Numbered from the stretch's first letter, positions 13,224-26,900 are shown. The stretch: 64,000 nucleotides of DNA from Trichinella spiralis (GCA_000181795.3 CM012954.1:12332503-12396502); one strand, 5' to 3'. Notes: generated by a model not told the origin, from the sequence alone. Numbers and translations are program-made.

Positions 13224-16200
13224 ATGTTCAGTCGACTTTTTTCATCCGTCCGTGATTTTTATAATGGTATTAACTCAGCTACGTTAACCGGTGCTATAGA
13301 TGTTGTTGTTGTTGAACAACCGAACGGTGAATACATTGGTTCGTCATTTTATGTTCGCTTTGGCAAAATTGGCGTGCTGCAAAGCCGTGCCAAACTGGTA
13401 AGCTAATTGATAAGCAAGATGAATGTATATTTGTGGTGTGTTCAAGTGAACTGTTGTTCTTTTAGGTTGATATTATGATCAATGATCAACCAGTGGATAT
13501 TTGCATGAGACTGAGTAGTACCGGTGAAGCATTTTTTGTAGAATCTATTACAGAAGCTGATGTTGAGGTACGTAGGTACATTTTCAAAAATATAAATATA
13601 AAAAAAATTAATTTTTTAAAGATTCCCTTGGATTTGGCTACCACACCATTGAATCAGCTGAATGCTGCAGAATCGAATTCAGACATTGCTGCGCATAGAA
13701 AACAACGTGCCGCTTCTTGTTCGTCAACGTTCGACAGATTTCAGCAATTATCTGAGCAGAATCAACGAAAGATCAAGATTGTCACAGACGATTCTAATAA
13801 AACCAACAAAAATCATGATATTTCAGTTGCTGACACTTCTGCTTTGCGACGTTGTAAGGTTTGGCAAGATGGTTAATATTGAATATTCCTTTTGTTTACC
13901 ACATGATATAAAAATATTTGTTTATTGTTTTTCATTTAGAGTGAAGAAGTGATATTGAGGAGGAGAATTAAAATCAGACAAAAATTGATTAAAGAGCAAC
14001 GCAAATGGCTAGATTTTGAAGCTGTTTCTCATACTTTAAGTTTTCCGTCGAGTTCTGCTGTTTCAGTCAGCAAACGTTTGAAAAGAAGCAAGTTATCCAA
14101 CAGCTATCCAGGAGCTAAAAGAAAAGCTACTGTCAATATGTTTGCAGAGAAGAACATCAGATCTATTGACAAGTATGATTTTTTCTTATTATTTATTAAT
14201 ATATACATACATATGTATGTATAACTCTGATTTTCCTCCATTCTGTTGGATGGGGTTCATCCTTTTTTGCTTTCTGTATTTAATTTTTCAAATTGAATTC
14301 ACTTTCTTTAGAAGCTTGCATTGCAAGAAGAAAAAAAGTAAAAATAAGAGTAAAAGGAAAAAGAATACAGAAAGTGACAGTGAAGAAAAAGACCAGGTTG
14401 AGCGCTTGGTCACCGCTGAGGAAGCAACTTCAGAAATGTATGCTAGTGTCGATGAATCATCGGAATGTAGAGATATATGGTGAAGATTTTATTGATTGAT
14501 TGATTTATTATTTGTTCATTTATTGAAATTATTTTATAGGTCATCCTACTCATTGCACAAACTCGATGAGAATTTGATTGTTGAAGATGAGATGGCAAAT
14601 ATTGAACGGGTTAAAGAAGAAGGTGTTGCACTTGGTAAAGTGTTGAACGATGCCAGTGATTGGAAATATGCCCGCCATTTTGTGAGACAAAATTCTCACA
14701 ATAAAGAAGATGCCCGTAAAATTGACTTGCAACGTCGGTTGATAAATATTGCTAGATTTTGATATTATTTTAGCAGAATCTAGATTATGGAAGCATTGGT
14801 TTTTTGCAAGTTTTACTCGCAGATCTCATTTAACAACTAAAAAGAAGAATGTACAAGATGAAATTTATTTGCAAGAATTGGAAGGAATGAATCTGACAGT
14901 ATCTGAGCGTAACGTGTGCGAAAGGTGAACTTTATTTAAACAAAACTATAATATGGATTGCTTAAACTTAAGTATACGTGTATATATTTAAAAAATGAAA
15001 TATACACATGAAGTTTAAAAGGCTTTATTTTTTTCAAAATTGCAGTGAAAAACGCGTGCTTGTTGGTGATCAAGCTGAAAAATTGGAGGAAACTAATGAA
15101 AAAATGAATAATAATAATGAAAGAATTATTATGGAAACCGAAGAAATTGTAGAAAAGTCAACTTTGATTTTGCATGACGGTAAAGAAGAGGCTGGATGTA
15201 ATGGCATAATGGACGCCTGCACAGTAGTCACCGAAGTCGAACAACTTGCAGGCATTGAAAAAGGCAGCGATTCGATTAAGTAATATCAATTATTTATACA
15301 TTTTTATGTGGAATTTATTTATTTATTTTAATATTTTTTATCTGTATTAGAAGTATACCTGAATTGAAATGTGCACTTTCTTTATGTGGAAATCTTGTTT
15401 TGGAAAACAATTATGAAAATATAACTGAAGAACAGTTTAAATCTCACCTTCTTACACTTGAGCAAGTAAATGAAAATCCTTCACTTATGTTTAGCCATAA
15501 TTTAGTTGTTCAAGTTAATGACAAGTAAGTCATTGTTTGTATAATTATTTTTGCTTTGGAAATGATATGAAATGGAATAGTAGTTTATTTGAGTTAGACA
15601 TTAATGTTTCAGATATTATCCGAGTAAAGCTGGTCTGGCAAATATTGCTGCTATATCTGTATTTGGGCGTTCACTGTCAGATGCAGCCAGTGCATCATTG
15701 ATGCAATTAGATTCAGCTGACAAGCTTCCAGAAGCTGAACGCAAAGAACGCTCTTCAAGTGGTCGCATGACTTCATGGTTTTCTTGGCGCAGATCTTCAA
15801 ATGCTCCTCATGTGATAAAAATTTTCTTTTATAATAAGTTTTCAATTTAAGTTTTTATTCAGGAAGCAAGAGCACAATGTCAGAACCAAACTTTTAATGA
15901 CGTTAAGGACGTGGCTCCTGATAATGAGGAATCATTATTAAGGCTTTTACAAAGTTCACCATGGTATGTAATTTATTGATGAATTCATTTTTAAAATGGA
16001 TCGTTTTTTTTGGAAATTCCTCTTTTTTCGACAAAAAATACACTTTTAGTGCTTCTGAAGATTTGAATTTTAATCATCGTGAAGCTTTGAGTGATAGCGA
16101 AATTGTAGAATCTGCCGAGGAACGAGAAGCTCGCTTGACACCTACTGGCACTCGGTATCAACGATCTTTGAGATTAACTTCAGAACAGTTGGTATAATTT

Positions 16201-17298
16201 AGCACAATTGAATTAATATTTCATTTCGAAAAGTTTTTTTTTCTAGAAATCTCTGCCACTGAAACCGGGGACAAACAAAGCCAGGTTTTCCGTTACGACA
16301 AAGTATCAAGGAACATGCATTTGTGAATGCTACATTTTTGTATGGAAATGGGATGACAAAGTGGTTGTTTCAGATATTGATGGAACCATCACAAAGTATA
16401 TATGTTATTGCGTACTGAAAATTTTTAAATTATTTATTAAATAAGCATATAATTTTTGTTTTAGATCAGATGTACTTGGGCAGATTTTGCCGATTATGGG
16501 TGGTCAATGGGCGCAGTCTGGCGTGGCGCAGTTGTTTACCCGTATTGTTGATAACAATTATCGTATACTGTATTTATCAGCCAGAGCAATTGGTCAAAGT
16601 ACATGGACGAAAAATTATTTAAATTCCGTCGTGCAGGATCGATTATATTTACCGGACGGTCCGTTACTTTTATCACCAACATCTTTGATTTCAGCACTGC
16701 ATCGGTATGCAATGAAACAAGTTGCTGTTTGTTTCATAAAATTTAAAGCAGAAGTTATAATGCAGAGAAATTATTGAAAAAAAGCCAGAAGTATTTAAAA
16801 CGAGCTGTTTGATGGAAATTCGGGCATTATTTCCAGCATTTGCGGATCCATTTTATGCTGGTTTTGGAAATAAGCTAAATGTAAAATACTCTTTTTATCT
16901 ATTTGCATTTATTTATCGAACATACCATTTAGGATATTATTGCATACAAAGCTGCTGGTATACCTGTTCATCGCATGTATTGCATCGATCACAGAGGAGT
17001 AATTAAATCAGCGGTGAAATCGTTAAATTTATCGTAAGCCGTAAATTTTATTTTGTTCTGTATTTTTCTGAATTTTTTTTGATTTTTGAAATTCAGATAT
17101 CCACACATGACCGATTTGGTTGATTACATTTTTCCTCCCTTGAATCGTACGGTGAACGAGCCAGTTTTACAATCCGACTTTCCTTCGCCTCTTTTATATG
17201 CAGATTACAACTATTGGAAGCTGAAACCATACGAACTGGATGCTGAGGAAAAAGAACGATATCAGTTGGCTCGAACCAATCTTAGCAAGAAAACATGA
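13224..17298 (+). CDS. lpin-1: Lipin, phosphatidate phosphatase (PAP1)
   Basis: Lipin is the Mg2+-dependent phosphatase that turns phosphatidic acid into diacylglycerol for triglyceride and phospholipid synthesis; it also acts in the nucleus. Seventeen exons: 13224-13397, 13466-13567, 13622-13858, 13940-14172, 14312-14479, 14540-14715, 14777-14924, 15046-15279, 15351-15524, 15613-15811, 15863-15963, 16050-16191, 16247-16395, 16465-16704, 16766-16880, 16933-17033 and 17097-17298. They total 964 residues, within the family range. The N-LIP domain opens the protein ([31 protein letters not shown], later IPLDLATTP). Basic stretches ([13 protein letters not shown]) suggest nuclear localisation. 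The C-LIP domain carries the catalytic DIDGT at about residues 739-743 and LGQIL (the LxxIL motif) at 750-754. The exon 6/7 join was chosen by phase; the acceptor could be 3 bases earlier. Confidence 0.96.
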
Positions 17299-17503
17299 AT
17301 CTTCTTGAGAATCCTTGTTTTATACAGAAAATTTTGTCGTTGTTTCAATTCCTGTGAAACTAGCTTTACCACTACTGTTTTTTGTCATTTTCATGCCCAC
17401 TGTTTTCTGCCATTGTTGTATCCGGCGTTTCTTATTCCTAGTTTTGAAGATTTTACTTTCTATCCTGACTACATGATGGTGATGAATTATTACGTTTTCA
17501 GAA

Positions 17504-17509
17504 AATAAA
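17504..17509 (+). terminator. Polyadenylation signal of lipin
   Basis: AATAAA in the AT-rich sequence after the lipin stop codon is the first canonical signal downstream. Confidence 0.55.
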
Positions 17510-17830
17510 TAAGTAAAGTTTAATGTTATTTATATTGTTTATTTATAATATGTTTTTTAATGTTGTTATTGCTAATTTTACAATTTATATCCAACAGTTT
17601 TCGGTAGGATAAATAGGTATGAACTTCAAAGAGGAAATAATGTCAAGGAAATGCAGGAAATATGCTGAAAAATACCTTGTTGAAAATATTTCGACTTTTT
17701 CATAGCTATAAGTATTTTTAGGCGACACAAATATCACATGTGCTACACACATATGCTCTTTACAGATTTATTATATTATTTATACGTGGATTAATTGTTT
17801 ATACTTGATTATCATATTGTATAGTATGCA

Positions 17831-17839
17831 ATAGTTTAG
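17831..17839 (+). promoter_or_regulatory. Candidate trans-splice acceptor of DNAJC19
   Basis: ATAGTTTAG ends 7 bases before the DNAJC19 ATG. This is the place expected for a spliced-leader acceptor, and it would fit a downstream gene of a tandem pair. Motif and position are the only evidence. Confidence 0.35.
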
Positions 17840-17846
17840 AACAAAT

Positions 17847-18388
17847 ATGGTACGTTTTCAGATTAATTTCTTTTTAATTTTTGTATTTATAAAAGAATTT
17901 CATTTTTTAATGTTAAATAATTATGATTTTAGAGCTCTGTTGCAATTTTAGCTGGCCTCGGTATCGCTACGGCGGGTATATTAGGCCGTTTGGCTGTGAG
18001 ATATGGAAAGCAAATGTCATCCAGATTAAAAAATCAATTGGATGCAATCCCTGGGGGAACGGTGGGTGTTTTTTTCAGAAAAATGATCATAATGTGAATC
18101 TTAACTTAATTTTTTCGTTTAGTTTTCAAAGTATTATCAAGGTGGGTTTGAAAAGAAAATGACTCGACGAGAAGCTTTCCTCATCTTAGGACTAAAGTAA
18201 GTGATAAATGTTTTACAATGAATGTTTTATTCTTTGTTTTACACAGCGCTAACGCCAGTAAGGAACGGATTCGGTTAGCCCATAAACGTGTAATGTTATT
18301 GAATCACCCTGATAGAGGAGGTTCGCCGTATTTAGCTGCAAAAATCAACGAAGCTAAAGATATGTTAGATAAGGGAACCGCTCGATAA
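17847..18388 (+). CDS. dnj-21: TIM14/DNAJC19 mitochondrial import J-protein
   Basis: TIM14 (Pam18, DNAJC19) sits in the inner mitochondrial membrane and stimulates mtHsp70 at the TIM23 translocon. Four exons: 17847-17849, 17933-18061, 18123-18196 and 18247-18388, 115 residues. The first coding exon is only the ATG, directly followed by GTACGT. The second gives [20 protein letters not shown], the single N-terminal membrane segment. The third has the family block [18 protein letters not shown]. The last holds the J-domain helix II and the HPD motif (residues 89-91, [20 protein letters not shown]). Length and order match the metazoan family (human 116). An alternative start cannot be excluded because exon 1 rests on a single codon plus a good donor. 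Confidence 0.94.
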
Positions 18389-18392
18389 AAAG

Positions 18393-18398
18393 AATAAA
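18393..18398 (+). terminator. Polyadenylation signal of DNAJC19
   Basis: AATAAA begins 4 bases after the stop codon. It lies in the 154-bp gap shared with the convergent carbonic anhydrase gene, so the two 3' UTRs probably abut or overlap. Confidence 0.5.
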
Positions 18399-18541
18399 TT
18401 TTTTTGGAATCTACTGTAATGCACTGTAATGGGATTAAAGTAATTTAAAAGCATTAAGGAACTGTTTTAGAACTGGACACTGTGAAGAATTTTCGTTGGT
18501 TATAAGCAGTATGCCATCTTCTACTTTGTGCTTTTCACTTA

Positions 18542-19736
18542 TTAATCTTCAATGAAATATGAAATGGTATCTTTGTTTATATCGACGAATTCTTCATGTT
18601 TACGACTGAAATAGTACATCTTCCCTTCAGTGACGTCAAACCAGACTGCGTGCAACTTGGCTAAACCTTCCAGAAGTCGTTTTTGCAGAAAATGATGTGA
18701 CGCAATGTTTTCTAGTTGCTGCAAACAATGGATCTGAAATTGAATGAATGGATGAAAATAAAATCTCTGAAGTAAAGTGAAGTATATTCATTGCAAGGCG
18801 TTTATCATTTGTAAACTACCTGGGAGAGTTTGTCAGCGTTGGTCAGTTTCCCTGATGGGTCAATTTTAGCTGAAAATTGTAAGAATGGGTATTCTGGAAT
18901 AAACTGAAGTACTTGTTGTCCTTTTATTAAGCAGTTGTATTTTTGTACACTTGGAGAGCCGTGAATTTGCAACCATGACTTTAATGGTTCATCTGGCTTC
19001 CATTCTGCATCACGCTGTTCCATTGAATGAAGTAGATTCATAGCCTGAAATGAAATTCATTACTGAATTTGCATTTTTCTATTTGCAAGCGTTTCTCTAC
19101 AAACACTGCAATCCGAGTGACCGCATACAACAATATCTTTAACATTTTTCATTAAGCACGCCAGTTCTATGGATGCTAGTGCGCTCAAACCGGCAGCATT
19201 TTGTTGTAACTTTGCTGAAAATTGTTTTTAGAAAGAAAATTGTAATATAACTATGAGCAAGATGAATTATTTGACAAGCAAAGCAAGTGCAAGATTCGAA
19301 TGCCACAACAATCTAACAGCTTATTGAATTTTCAAAAGACAGCTTGATCTGCAACCAAAGCGAGCTTCTTTCCAAACTAATAAACAGCATTTAAAAAATA
19401 CTACCACATGTATATGTGCAAGGAATCATATTTCCAGGATTTTTAACCATGTATGCGTCTCCTATGTCTAGCTGCATGACACGCGATGTGATTAAACGAG
19501 CGTCAACGCAGGAAAACAAAATAGTGACGGGCTAAAAGTGAAATAGCTTAATTTTATTGTTAAACAAGCACTAGACATGTTTTTCATAAAATTTTGTAGA
19601 AGTAATTAGCAAAAATAAGCCATTTTATCATGAAAGAACTTACGTGAAAGTCTTCTTTTACTTGTCTTAGTCTTTTCAAAACTTGTGAACGGGCAGTCTC
19701 TCTATATTTTACCACTCCGTTTAATAATTTACGCAT
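18542..19736 (-). CDS. bca-1: Beta-class carbonic anhydrase
   Basis: Beta carbonic anhydrases interconvert CO2 and bicarbonate with a Cys2His zinc site; they occur in nematodes and insects but not vertebrates. Five exons: 19736-19644, 19531-19408, 19214-19105, 19044-18820 and 18733-18542, 247 residues. The start MRKLLNGVVKYRETA matches the nematode form. Exon 2 has FSCVDARLITSRVMQ, giving zinc ligand C39 and the D41/R43 dyad. Exon 3 has DIVVCGHSDCS, giving zinc ligands H105 and C108. The tail HAVWFDVTEGKMYYFS resembles C. elegans BCA-1. The exon 2 donor (T|GTGGTA) and exon 3 donor (AGT|GTTTGT) are weak but are fixed by phase and similarity. No clear targeting peptide is seen. Confidence 0.95.
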
Positions 19737-20969
19737 TTTAGTAAAAAAATAATTACTCAGTTCAATATAAATGAAAAATATTTTTGGTAAATTTACATAT
19801 AAATATAATGCACCATGATTATCACAAATTTACAGTAAGTTTTTCTAAATGCCTCATGTGAAGAAGTAAATGATTAAGATTATTGAACTGCAATATTTAT
19901 CATGCAGTTTTACTGTTTTTCTTGTAAAACCCCATTTCTTACTGTATATACATGAACTATATTTAGAAAGTTTTCAAAAGTGGGTTGGTTCATGATTACT
20001 ATGTTATTATACGTCTTTTGTTATCATATTGAATAGCTTTTGTTCATTTGTATTATTATTTGATGTATTTATACAGTTTTAATCTCGAAGTTAATGAAGT
20101 AACTTTTTAGTTTCATCAAAAGCTTTTCAGAAAATTATAGTATAATTAAAACCGAATGATAATTATCAGAAAACTGTAATTATTGAACCGAAATGGTGCT
20201 AAAATAAAAAAAAACAGAAACTGTTAATGTATAGTGTAATATTTTTATGTTAGAAACATTATTTTTCTATAAAAACGTTAAAAATTTTGTCACATTGGCA
20301 GCACTGATGGAAATGAATGAGCTGAAAGAATGGTTATGCATATAACCGAATATGTAATGAATTATTTAATTGACTGCGTTGCTATTGGTAATTTTGTTGA
20401 GTATTCAATTTGTTTTGTTATTCTAAATTCTATCAAATTGTTGATATTTAAATTTCATTGTTAGTAATCAGTAATTATGACGTGTTGTTTACTATCTGCT
20501 GCGTATAGCATTGTATATGTTCAGCAGCTGGGATTCTTCCATGCTTATGTATTTTATGAACATTTGAATAATCTAAATAATAAAAATTTTGCAGAATAAT
20601 TGTGAAAGATTGAAAACTATAAAAACTTCTACTGAAATGTAACATTCATTTCTTTGTTTTTTCAAAAAAATCATTGAATTTAAAGAATTACACAATAATT
20701 TAAAGTGTTATTTTTGTTTATAATATTGGTAAATAATTCTAAATTGTTTTCAAGTTGATTCTTTTTAGCAGATTTGAAAAATAATTTGAAACTTTGATTG
20801 ACTGAACACTGAATAGTAGAAAATTGAACATGACAATCATTTTAGTGTCAACCGTACCCGCATGCTTCATCGATTTTGCACTATGAAAAAAAACGTTCTA
20901 TTCACTACGGTTGTGCAATGCGAATATAATCTGTAATTTATACAGTTCGATGTTCACAGTTTTAACGTG
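19737..20969. promoter_or_regulatory. Divergent intergenic region, carbonic anhydrase / TOCA
   Basis: A 1.2 kb AT-rich spacer between two head-to-head start codons. It is likely to contain both promoters. No coding frame or RNA gene was recognised in it. Confidence 0.4.
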
Positions 20970-23900
20970 ATGAGCTGGGGAAAGGAACTTTGGGTAAGTG
21001 GTTATGCTGTTGCCGCGTTGTTTGTTTTTTTTAAATAATTAAAATTGATGTCGATGAGCAACTGAAATAGCTAGTTGGGATGTTGAGTTGAGATTGGCGA
21101 CACCTTTTTGAAATCCAGTCTGTAAGATGTTGAGTGGAAAAGAACGCGCGTGTGAAGTGGCTTTCTGCTTGTCAGTGCTGAGAGCGTTAAACGATGGAAG
21201 CTGTTTAGTGGAACGAGAAGCTTCAACATTACTGACCTAGCTCGGACTGCACTTGGCGCATCTCGATTGACACTACTTGTCCGTAAAATGACCCTAGCTG
21301 CCGTCGTTTTTACCTTCCACTGCTTTACAACACTGAACACTCGCAAGAGAATTATTATTTACAAGCTGCGAAATTAGAACATTTGCTCAGCCTTCAGCAG
21401 AGAACACGCATCAGAGCTCAGTATGGAAGAAGCTTGGCTCGGAGCAGCGTGGGAGGGCTTTCATTGTTTGACCGGCAGCGATAGCCACTGACCAATTGCT
21501 CATTTTTCCTTCTGTCCGTTTGCTTGAATAGTGCGCGGCTGCTGATTTTTCTTTCAATGGCAACGCTAAGCTTGATTTGCATGCAGCCGTTTAAAGCGGC
21601 CAAAGGTGCTTTAAATCAATTGCCTCTTGTGCAAAATCATTTGGATTTTTACGTTATGGTAAAAAAAATTTCCACACTATAAGTGTTGATAAATTTGATT
21701 TGTTGAAGCTTATAAACAAAACAGAAAAAGCGAAGTATATAATTCAAATTCACACGCATTGCATGTTTAGGATCAAACGAACAGTATTTCGGCTCATACA
21801 TTAAAAGGCATTGAATTTCTCGAACGTTATGCCGCTTTCATCAAGGACCGATGTTCAGTGGAATTGCAATACGCATCAAGTTTACGGTATGTAGTTTATT
21901 TCAAAAAAAATTTTGTTTGTTTGTTTTTTTAAATTTTATCATAATGTGACAACAGAATTTTGTTTGTCAGTTTTGTTATCGTTGTGGTGAGCAAAGTGGA
22001 AAATTAGCTTTTGTTATCTGTCTGCCTTGGCCAAAAATGTGAGGTCGACTTTTAGCGACCGGTTTGTTCATCATTTAGCCTAGGTGTCAGTGTTTTCCTC
22101 GACGAAAGTGTTTTAAAAATCCAGTTTGCTGTTGTATTACAAGCCAGTTGGCGAGTGTCGATCTTATTCGCAGCTTGCAACTGGAATTTCGCAAACGCTG
22201 ACGTTTGCAAGCTTGGGACAAAAACTTTTTTTTGAATGTAAACAAAAATACGATTTTCAGGTTAGATGTTGGATTGAGAACAGTATGAAGTTTTAATTTT
22301 TCTTTTCTTTTTCAATGGACATGTATGTATACTTGTACGCGTGGGTGGTATTTTATTTTTTTTTCTCTGATGAATCATCATTGATGTTTATTGCAACATG
22401 GACACTGATGAATAATGATGATGATGATGCTGGTTGATTCTGACACGCGTAGGCTTTTTTGTTCAGAATAAGACGTGCTAGCCAGTTGAGACTGACCTGT
22501 GCGTTGGCTTGTTGAGCAAATATTTAGTCTTGTGTGCCAGTGTACTGCATGCAGCAGCAGCAGCAGGATGAGCTGATTGAATTATTTCCACTATAGCAGT
22601 AGTTAGTCATTGGGCATTTTTTTTCTCTCCTTTTGCTTATTCTCGTGCCGTCGTGCCAAGAACGACTCGGCTGGCTGGTCCGAGCTGCAAGCAAGTCATT
22701 GCCCTTGGTGTATGTGAGCAAGCGGTTAATCATCATTTTTGACGTTATTGTCATTGTTGCATTGAACCAAGTCGATTCGATATTTCTTCTCAAAAGGGGG
22801 GATAGTCTCCAACGGGCTAGCAACTCAACAAGCCCTTCAGCTTATTGCCTGCTTAGCTGGCTGGCTGATTGAAAATGAAGCATTTAAATCAGGCTCGAGG
22901 TTAAAGAGAGGAGGTTAGTGATGAAGCATTTTTGGCTTCATTTGACAACATTTTCAGGTCGTTTTCTGCAGGCGCAATGTAACTGTCAAGATGGATATTG
23001 AATTTTTCCCGCCGTGCGTATTGGCTTAATTATAATGGAAAAAGCGGTCAGCATCGATCTGTATGTCTGTGTCAGCGTTGATTTTCAACAACGTTGACGA
23101 CCCAAGCAGGAAAATTGACAACCAAGCCATTTTGCGCGTTCAAGGCGATCAGTTTTCCAATTCAAGCCGGGCTAATTTTGAAAATTAAAATTAAATCCCA
23201 CCATTTGCAGGAGAAAATTGAGTAAAAATTTTTCAACAATTTTCCACATTCTTTTCCACTTTTTGAATAATAAATAACATTTGTCAGCTTTGAATTGCGT
23301 CAGCTGTGTGAAGTTGTTGTGCACAGATTGAGGAGAGGGTGAAGCGTCGTCGTTTGTGTTTGTCTCTCTGCAAGATTTACAACTTGAAATCCAACAAGGG
23401 ATGCAGGATAAAATGCAGTCTTTTTGCATATTGGAGGCAGCTGTTCATTTTGTCAGTTGTTGACCAGCTTCGCTTTTTAATTATCTTTATTATTGACATT
23501 TTGACAAACATTTGTCCCATATTTTATGAAACAGTTAAAACACTGCGATTGTTGTTGTCATCGATTCGCTATTTATTTATTCATTTAATTTATTAATAAC
23601 TTTTTCTGCTACACAGCGGTTTTTATTACATACGGCTGAACAGATGGACACGTGCGCTATTATAATTTTTTCTTTATATTTTATTTTACTTTTTTTTGAA
23701 CATCTTTCAAAAAATAGTAGCATTTTATTAATTGAAAAATAAATTAATTGGACTCATAATTGAAAAATGAAATATAATAGCGGTAGTTTAGGATAATGAT
23801 TGTGGAAATATGATGCCAGTAATGGTGATTAGAAAAAATAATATGAAAACAAATATTCTATTACAATCTAAATCATGATTAAGCTGAGTGGGATATTTAA

Positions 23901-26900
23901 ATCATTTTTCAAGGAACATTTGTTATTCAAAAACAGTTTTTTTAATAGAAAAGTTTTGTTAATTTATTATGTGTATATGTATATGTATATATAGTTTTGG
24001 TGTACATTATTTTTTTTCTGTTCAGTGGTTTGGCAAAGAAGCATCAAATTAAAAAGAAAGAAAACGATGAAATGTAAGATTGAAGTAGAATAAAAATTTT
24101 CAGTTGAAAATATTTTCATTATATTTTCAAGGTATTCATATATGAATGCGTTCAGTGAAATTTTGAACGAGCTCAGCGATATGGCGGGTCAGCATGAAGT
24201 GGTGGCTGACGCTTTGCAAGAAAGAATTATAGGTGAAATTGGGAAATTAGTCAAAGAGTACAAAGAGCAAAGAAAAAAAGTATGAGCCAGTTTTTATTGT
24301 TCAATATTATGCATTTATTTTATATGTACCAACTTGTACAATTGGTACTTTGTCAAGTGGTAGACTTTGTTATTGTTGTAACCGCTCTACTACAAGTGTG
24401 ATAAAATTGTAATTCTCTCTCTGAAAGAAATTTTCTAGTTCCTGAAAAAAGGAACTAATATTAAATTATTTTTGAAATATAATTTTTAACATGTTGCTTA
24501 AGATAATTTTACGTGTAAATGATATACATTCATTGATAACATTTTATAACATTTATTGCAACTTCTTTTAATTAGTTTTTCTACGTATTGCTTTGTAAGA
24601 ACCATCTTAATATTAATAACAGTGTTTAATATCAGTATAAATAGTATAGATTATTTTAATTTTTTTTCAATATTTTCAGCATCTTGCGGAAATTGACAAA
24701 TTAGAGCAAAATCGGGTAGCTTCAGTGGAAGCGATGAAAAAAGTATATTTGTTTCAGTGAGAGAATTTATTCAAATTGTAAATTATGAAATTATTGCTCA
24801 GACTTATAAAGAATATGCCAAAGCTCATGATGAAGCAGTGTCCGCTAGAAAGAAGTATGAAAAGGCTGAAGTTGACTTGCAACTGAGCCGAGCTGAAGTG
24901 GCCAAGGCGAAATTGAATTCAATATCCAAAAGTCAACAGGCAAATGATGCGAAAAGCACTTACGCTTTGGAGTTGAGTAAAACTAACGAAAGTCAACATC
25001 AATTCTACACGGAGCTGTTGCCATCTGTACTTGAGGTAATTGTTTTATTTTTCTAAAAATATATGCAGTTGATCTTATATTAAATATTGTGTGATTTTTG
25101 TATTTTTTTAAGAAGTTGCGAGAAATGGACGAGGATAGAATTTTAAAAATTCAGCATCTCTTCCAAAGTTGTGTAGAGGTGGAAAAATCGACTCTGCCAA
25201 TTATTTTGCGCTGTCTGGATGGCATGCTTAAAGAGGTGGACAAGATCAGCTCTGCGGCTGATTCGCAGTTGGTGATTGAACGATATCGGTCAGGTTATGG
25301 TCTCCCGGAAGATTTCGGCTTTTTGGATCTCGGCCCGGAAACGGCCACCTCAAATGGTGCCGCAGCAGATGATTTGGCCAATGGACATGAACCAGACGAA
25401 GGTGCAGACGGAATGCCTAAACCCGACTTTAAACAGCTCAATCGTGCTTATTCTGGAAGAAAGAAAGGTGGCACTTTGCGGAAACTTTTCGGGCACAAGG
25501 TAAATTTTTATCAGTTGAAAATTAAAATTCATTATTTTTTTATTTTACAATGAAAGTCTATTTTCACATTATAATTAAGGTGTAATTTTTTTTACTTTTG
25601 TACTGTAGACTTTTACTCAAATATGTAATAATAGGAATAGTGAAGTTCTGTTTGAAAATAATTACATTTGTTGGCATGGGACGTTCGACATGCAATTATG
25701 CAATTATGTCCAGGGTGAATTTTTGTGCTTATTTGTGTTTTACAACTATTTTTTTGAATATTATGTATGCATTTATTATTTGAGGTAATTTTGAGTAATG
25801 CAATTTGCTGGGTTTTATTGTCGTGAGTTTTGGTGTATATTTGTAGTTAAAATATAATTTTGCACTGTTTATTTTATTGAAATTGCAAAATGTCATTTGA
25901 GATCAATTCAAAAATGCTTTTTCTTTTTTATAATCTAATTTTTGAAAACAAAAATTGTTGTAGTGGTCTGAAGATAAGAAAGATTTCAACGAGTTGCCAC
26001 CATCACAGCAGTGCAAACGTATTCAGGCGAAATTGCGCGAATGTGAAAGAGTGATAGAGAAAAAGCATTCTGAAAAGTATCAGCTTGAATGAAGATTCTG
26101 TTTATGGTTCATTATCTGAACTGTAATTGAGCAAAAATGAATCATTTTAGGCAGGGTTTGTTGAAAATGATTACACTATACACGGAGAAACCTCAGTATG
26201 GTAATTTGGCATCTGTTGAAGTTGAATTATCGAGATGTGACAGTGAGATTAATTTGGCCATGGAAGAGCTTCACAGGTTGAAAAGTCTTCTCAGTGAAGC
26301 CAGTTCTCGACTCAACGTGCCAATTAATGCTGCTGTTGGTATACCGGTGGTGCCATCGGTAAGGCCGCTCAAGAGGAGCAGTGTCAGCGATGATTCATTG
26401 TCGCACAATTCTGACATAAGTCAGCGGAATAGTTCTAGTCAAGATATAAATTCGTGAGTGAATTTAATTTTGTTATTGTTGTTGTTGGACGACTTGTAGA
26501 TGCACGCTTTTTCTTTGGCTTTTTTTAGGTTCACCAATGTGACTTCAGAAGGTAGCTTACCACACGTCGATTCAGACAGTTGCGAATCGGCCAACAATAA
26601 TATGTATTACAATCAGGATATGGATAGCGTGATCATTCTCGGAAAAGCAGTGGCTCTGTACGATTTTGATGGTAAGAGTTGTGTGTATGTGTGCAATTTG
26701 TGACATGAAATTGTCTGATTTTGAATTGCCTCATTGAAACCGTCATTGATAATTGCAATTTTGTTTACAATGCTGCATCATATAGGTACTACTGAAGGCA
26801 CAACATCGGTGCATGAAAATGAGCAGTTGCTTGTTTTGGAAATTGATACCGGCGACGGGTGGACCAAAATTAGAAAAGTGAACAGCACAACATCAGAATC

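Larger units (their letters stand above)
17299..17846. other. Lipin 3' UTR and short spacer
   Basis: This 548 bp stretch separates two tandem plus-strand genes. It contains the lipin 3' UTR, with AATAAA at 17504-17509 about 206 bases after the stop. The rest is AT-rich, and no further gene is seen. The spacing is wider than a typical 100-bp nematode operon gap but does not exclude co-transcription. Confidence 0.6.
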
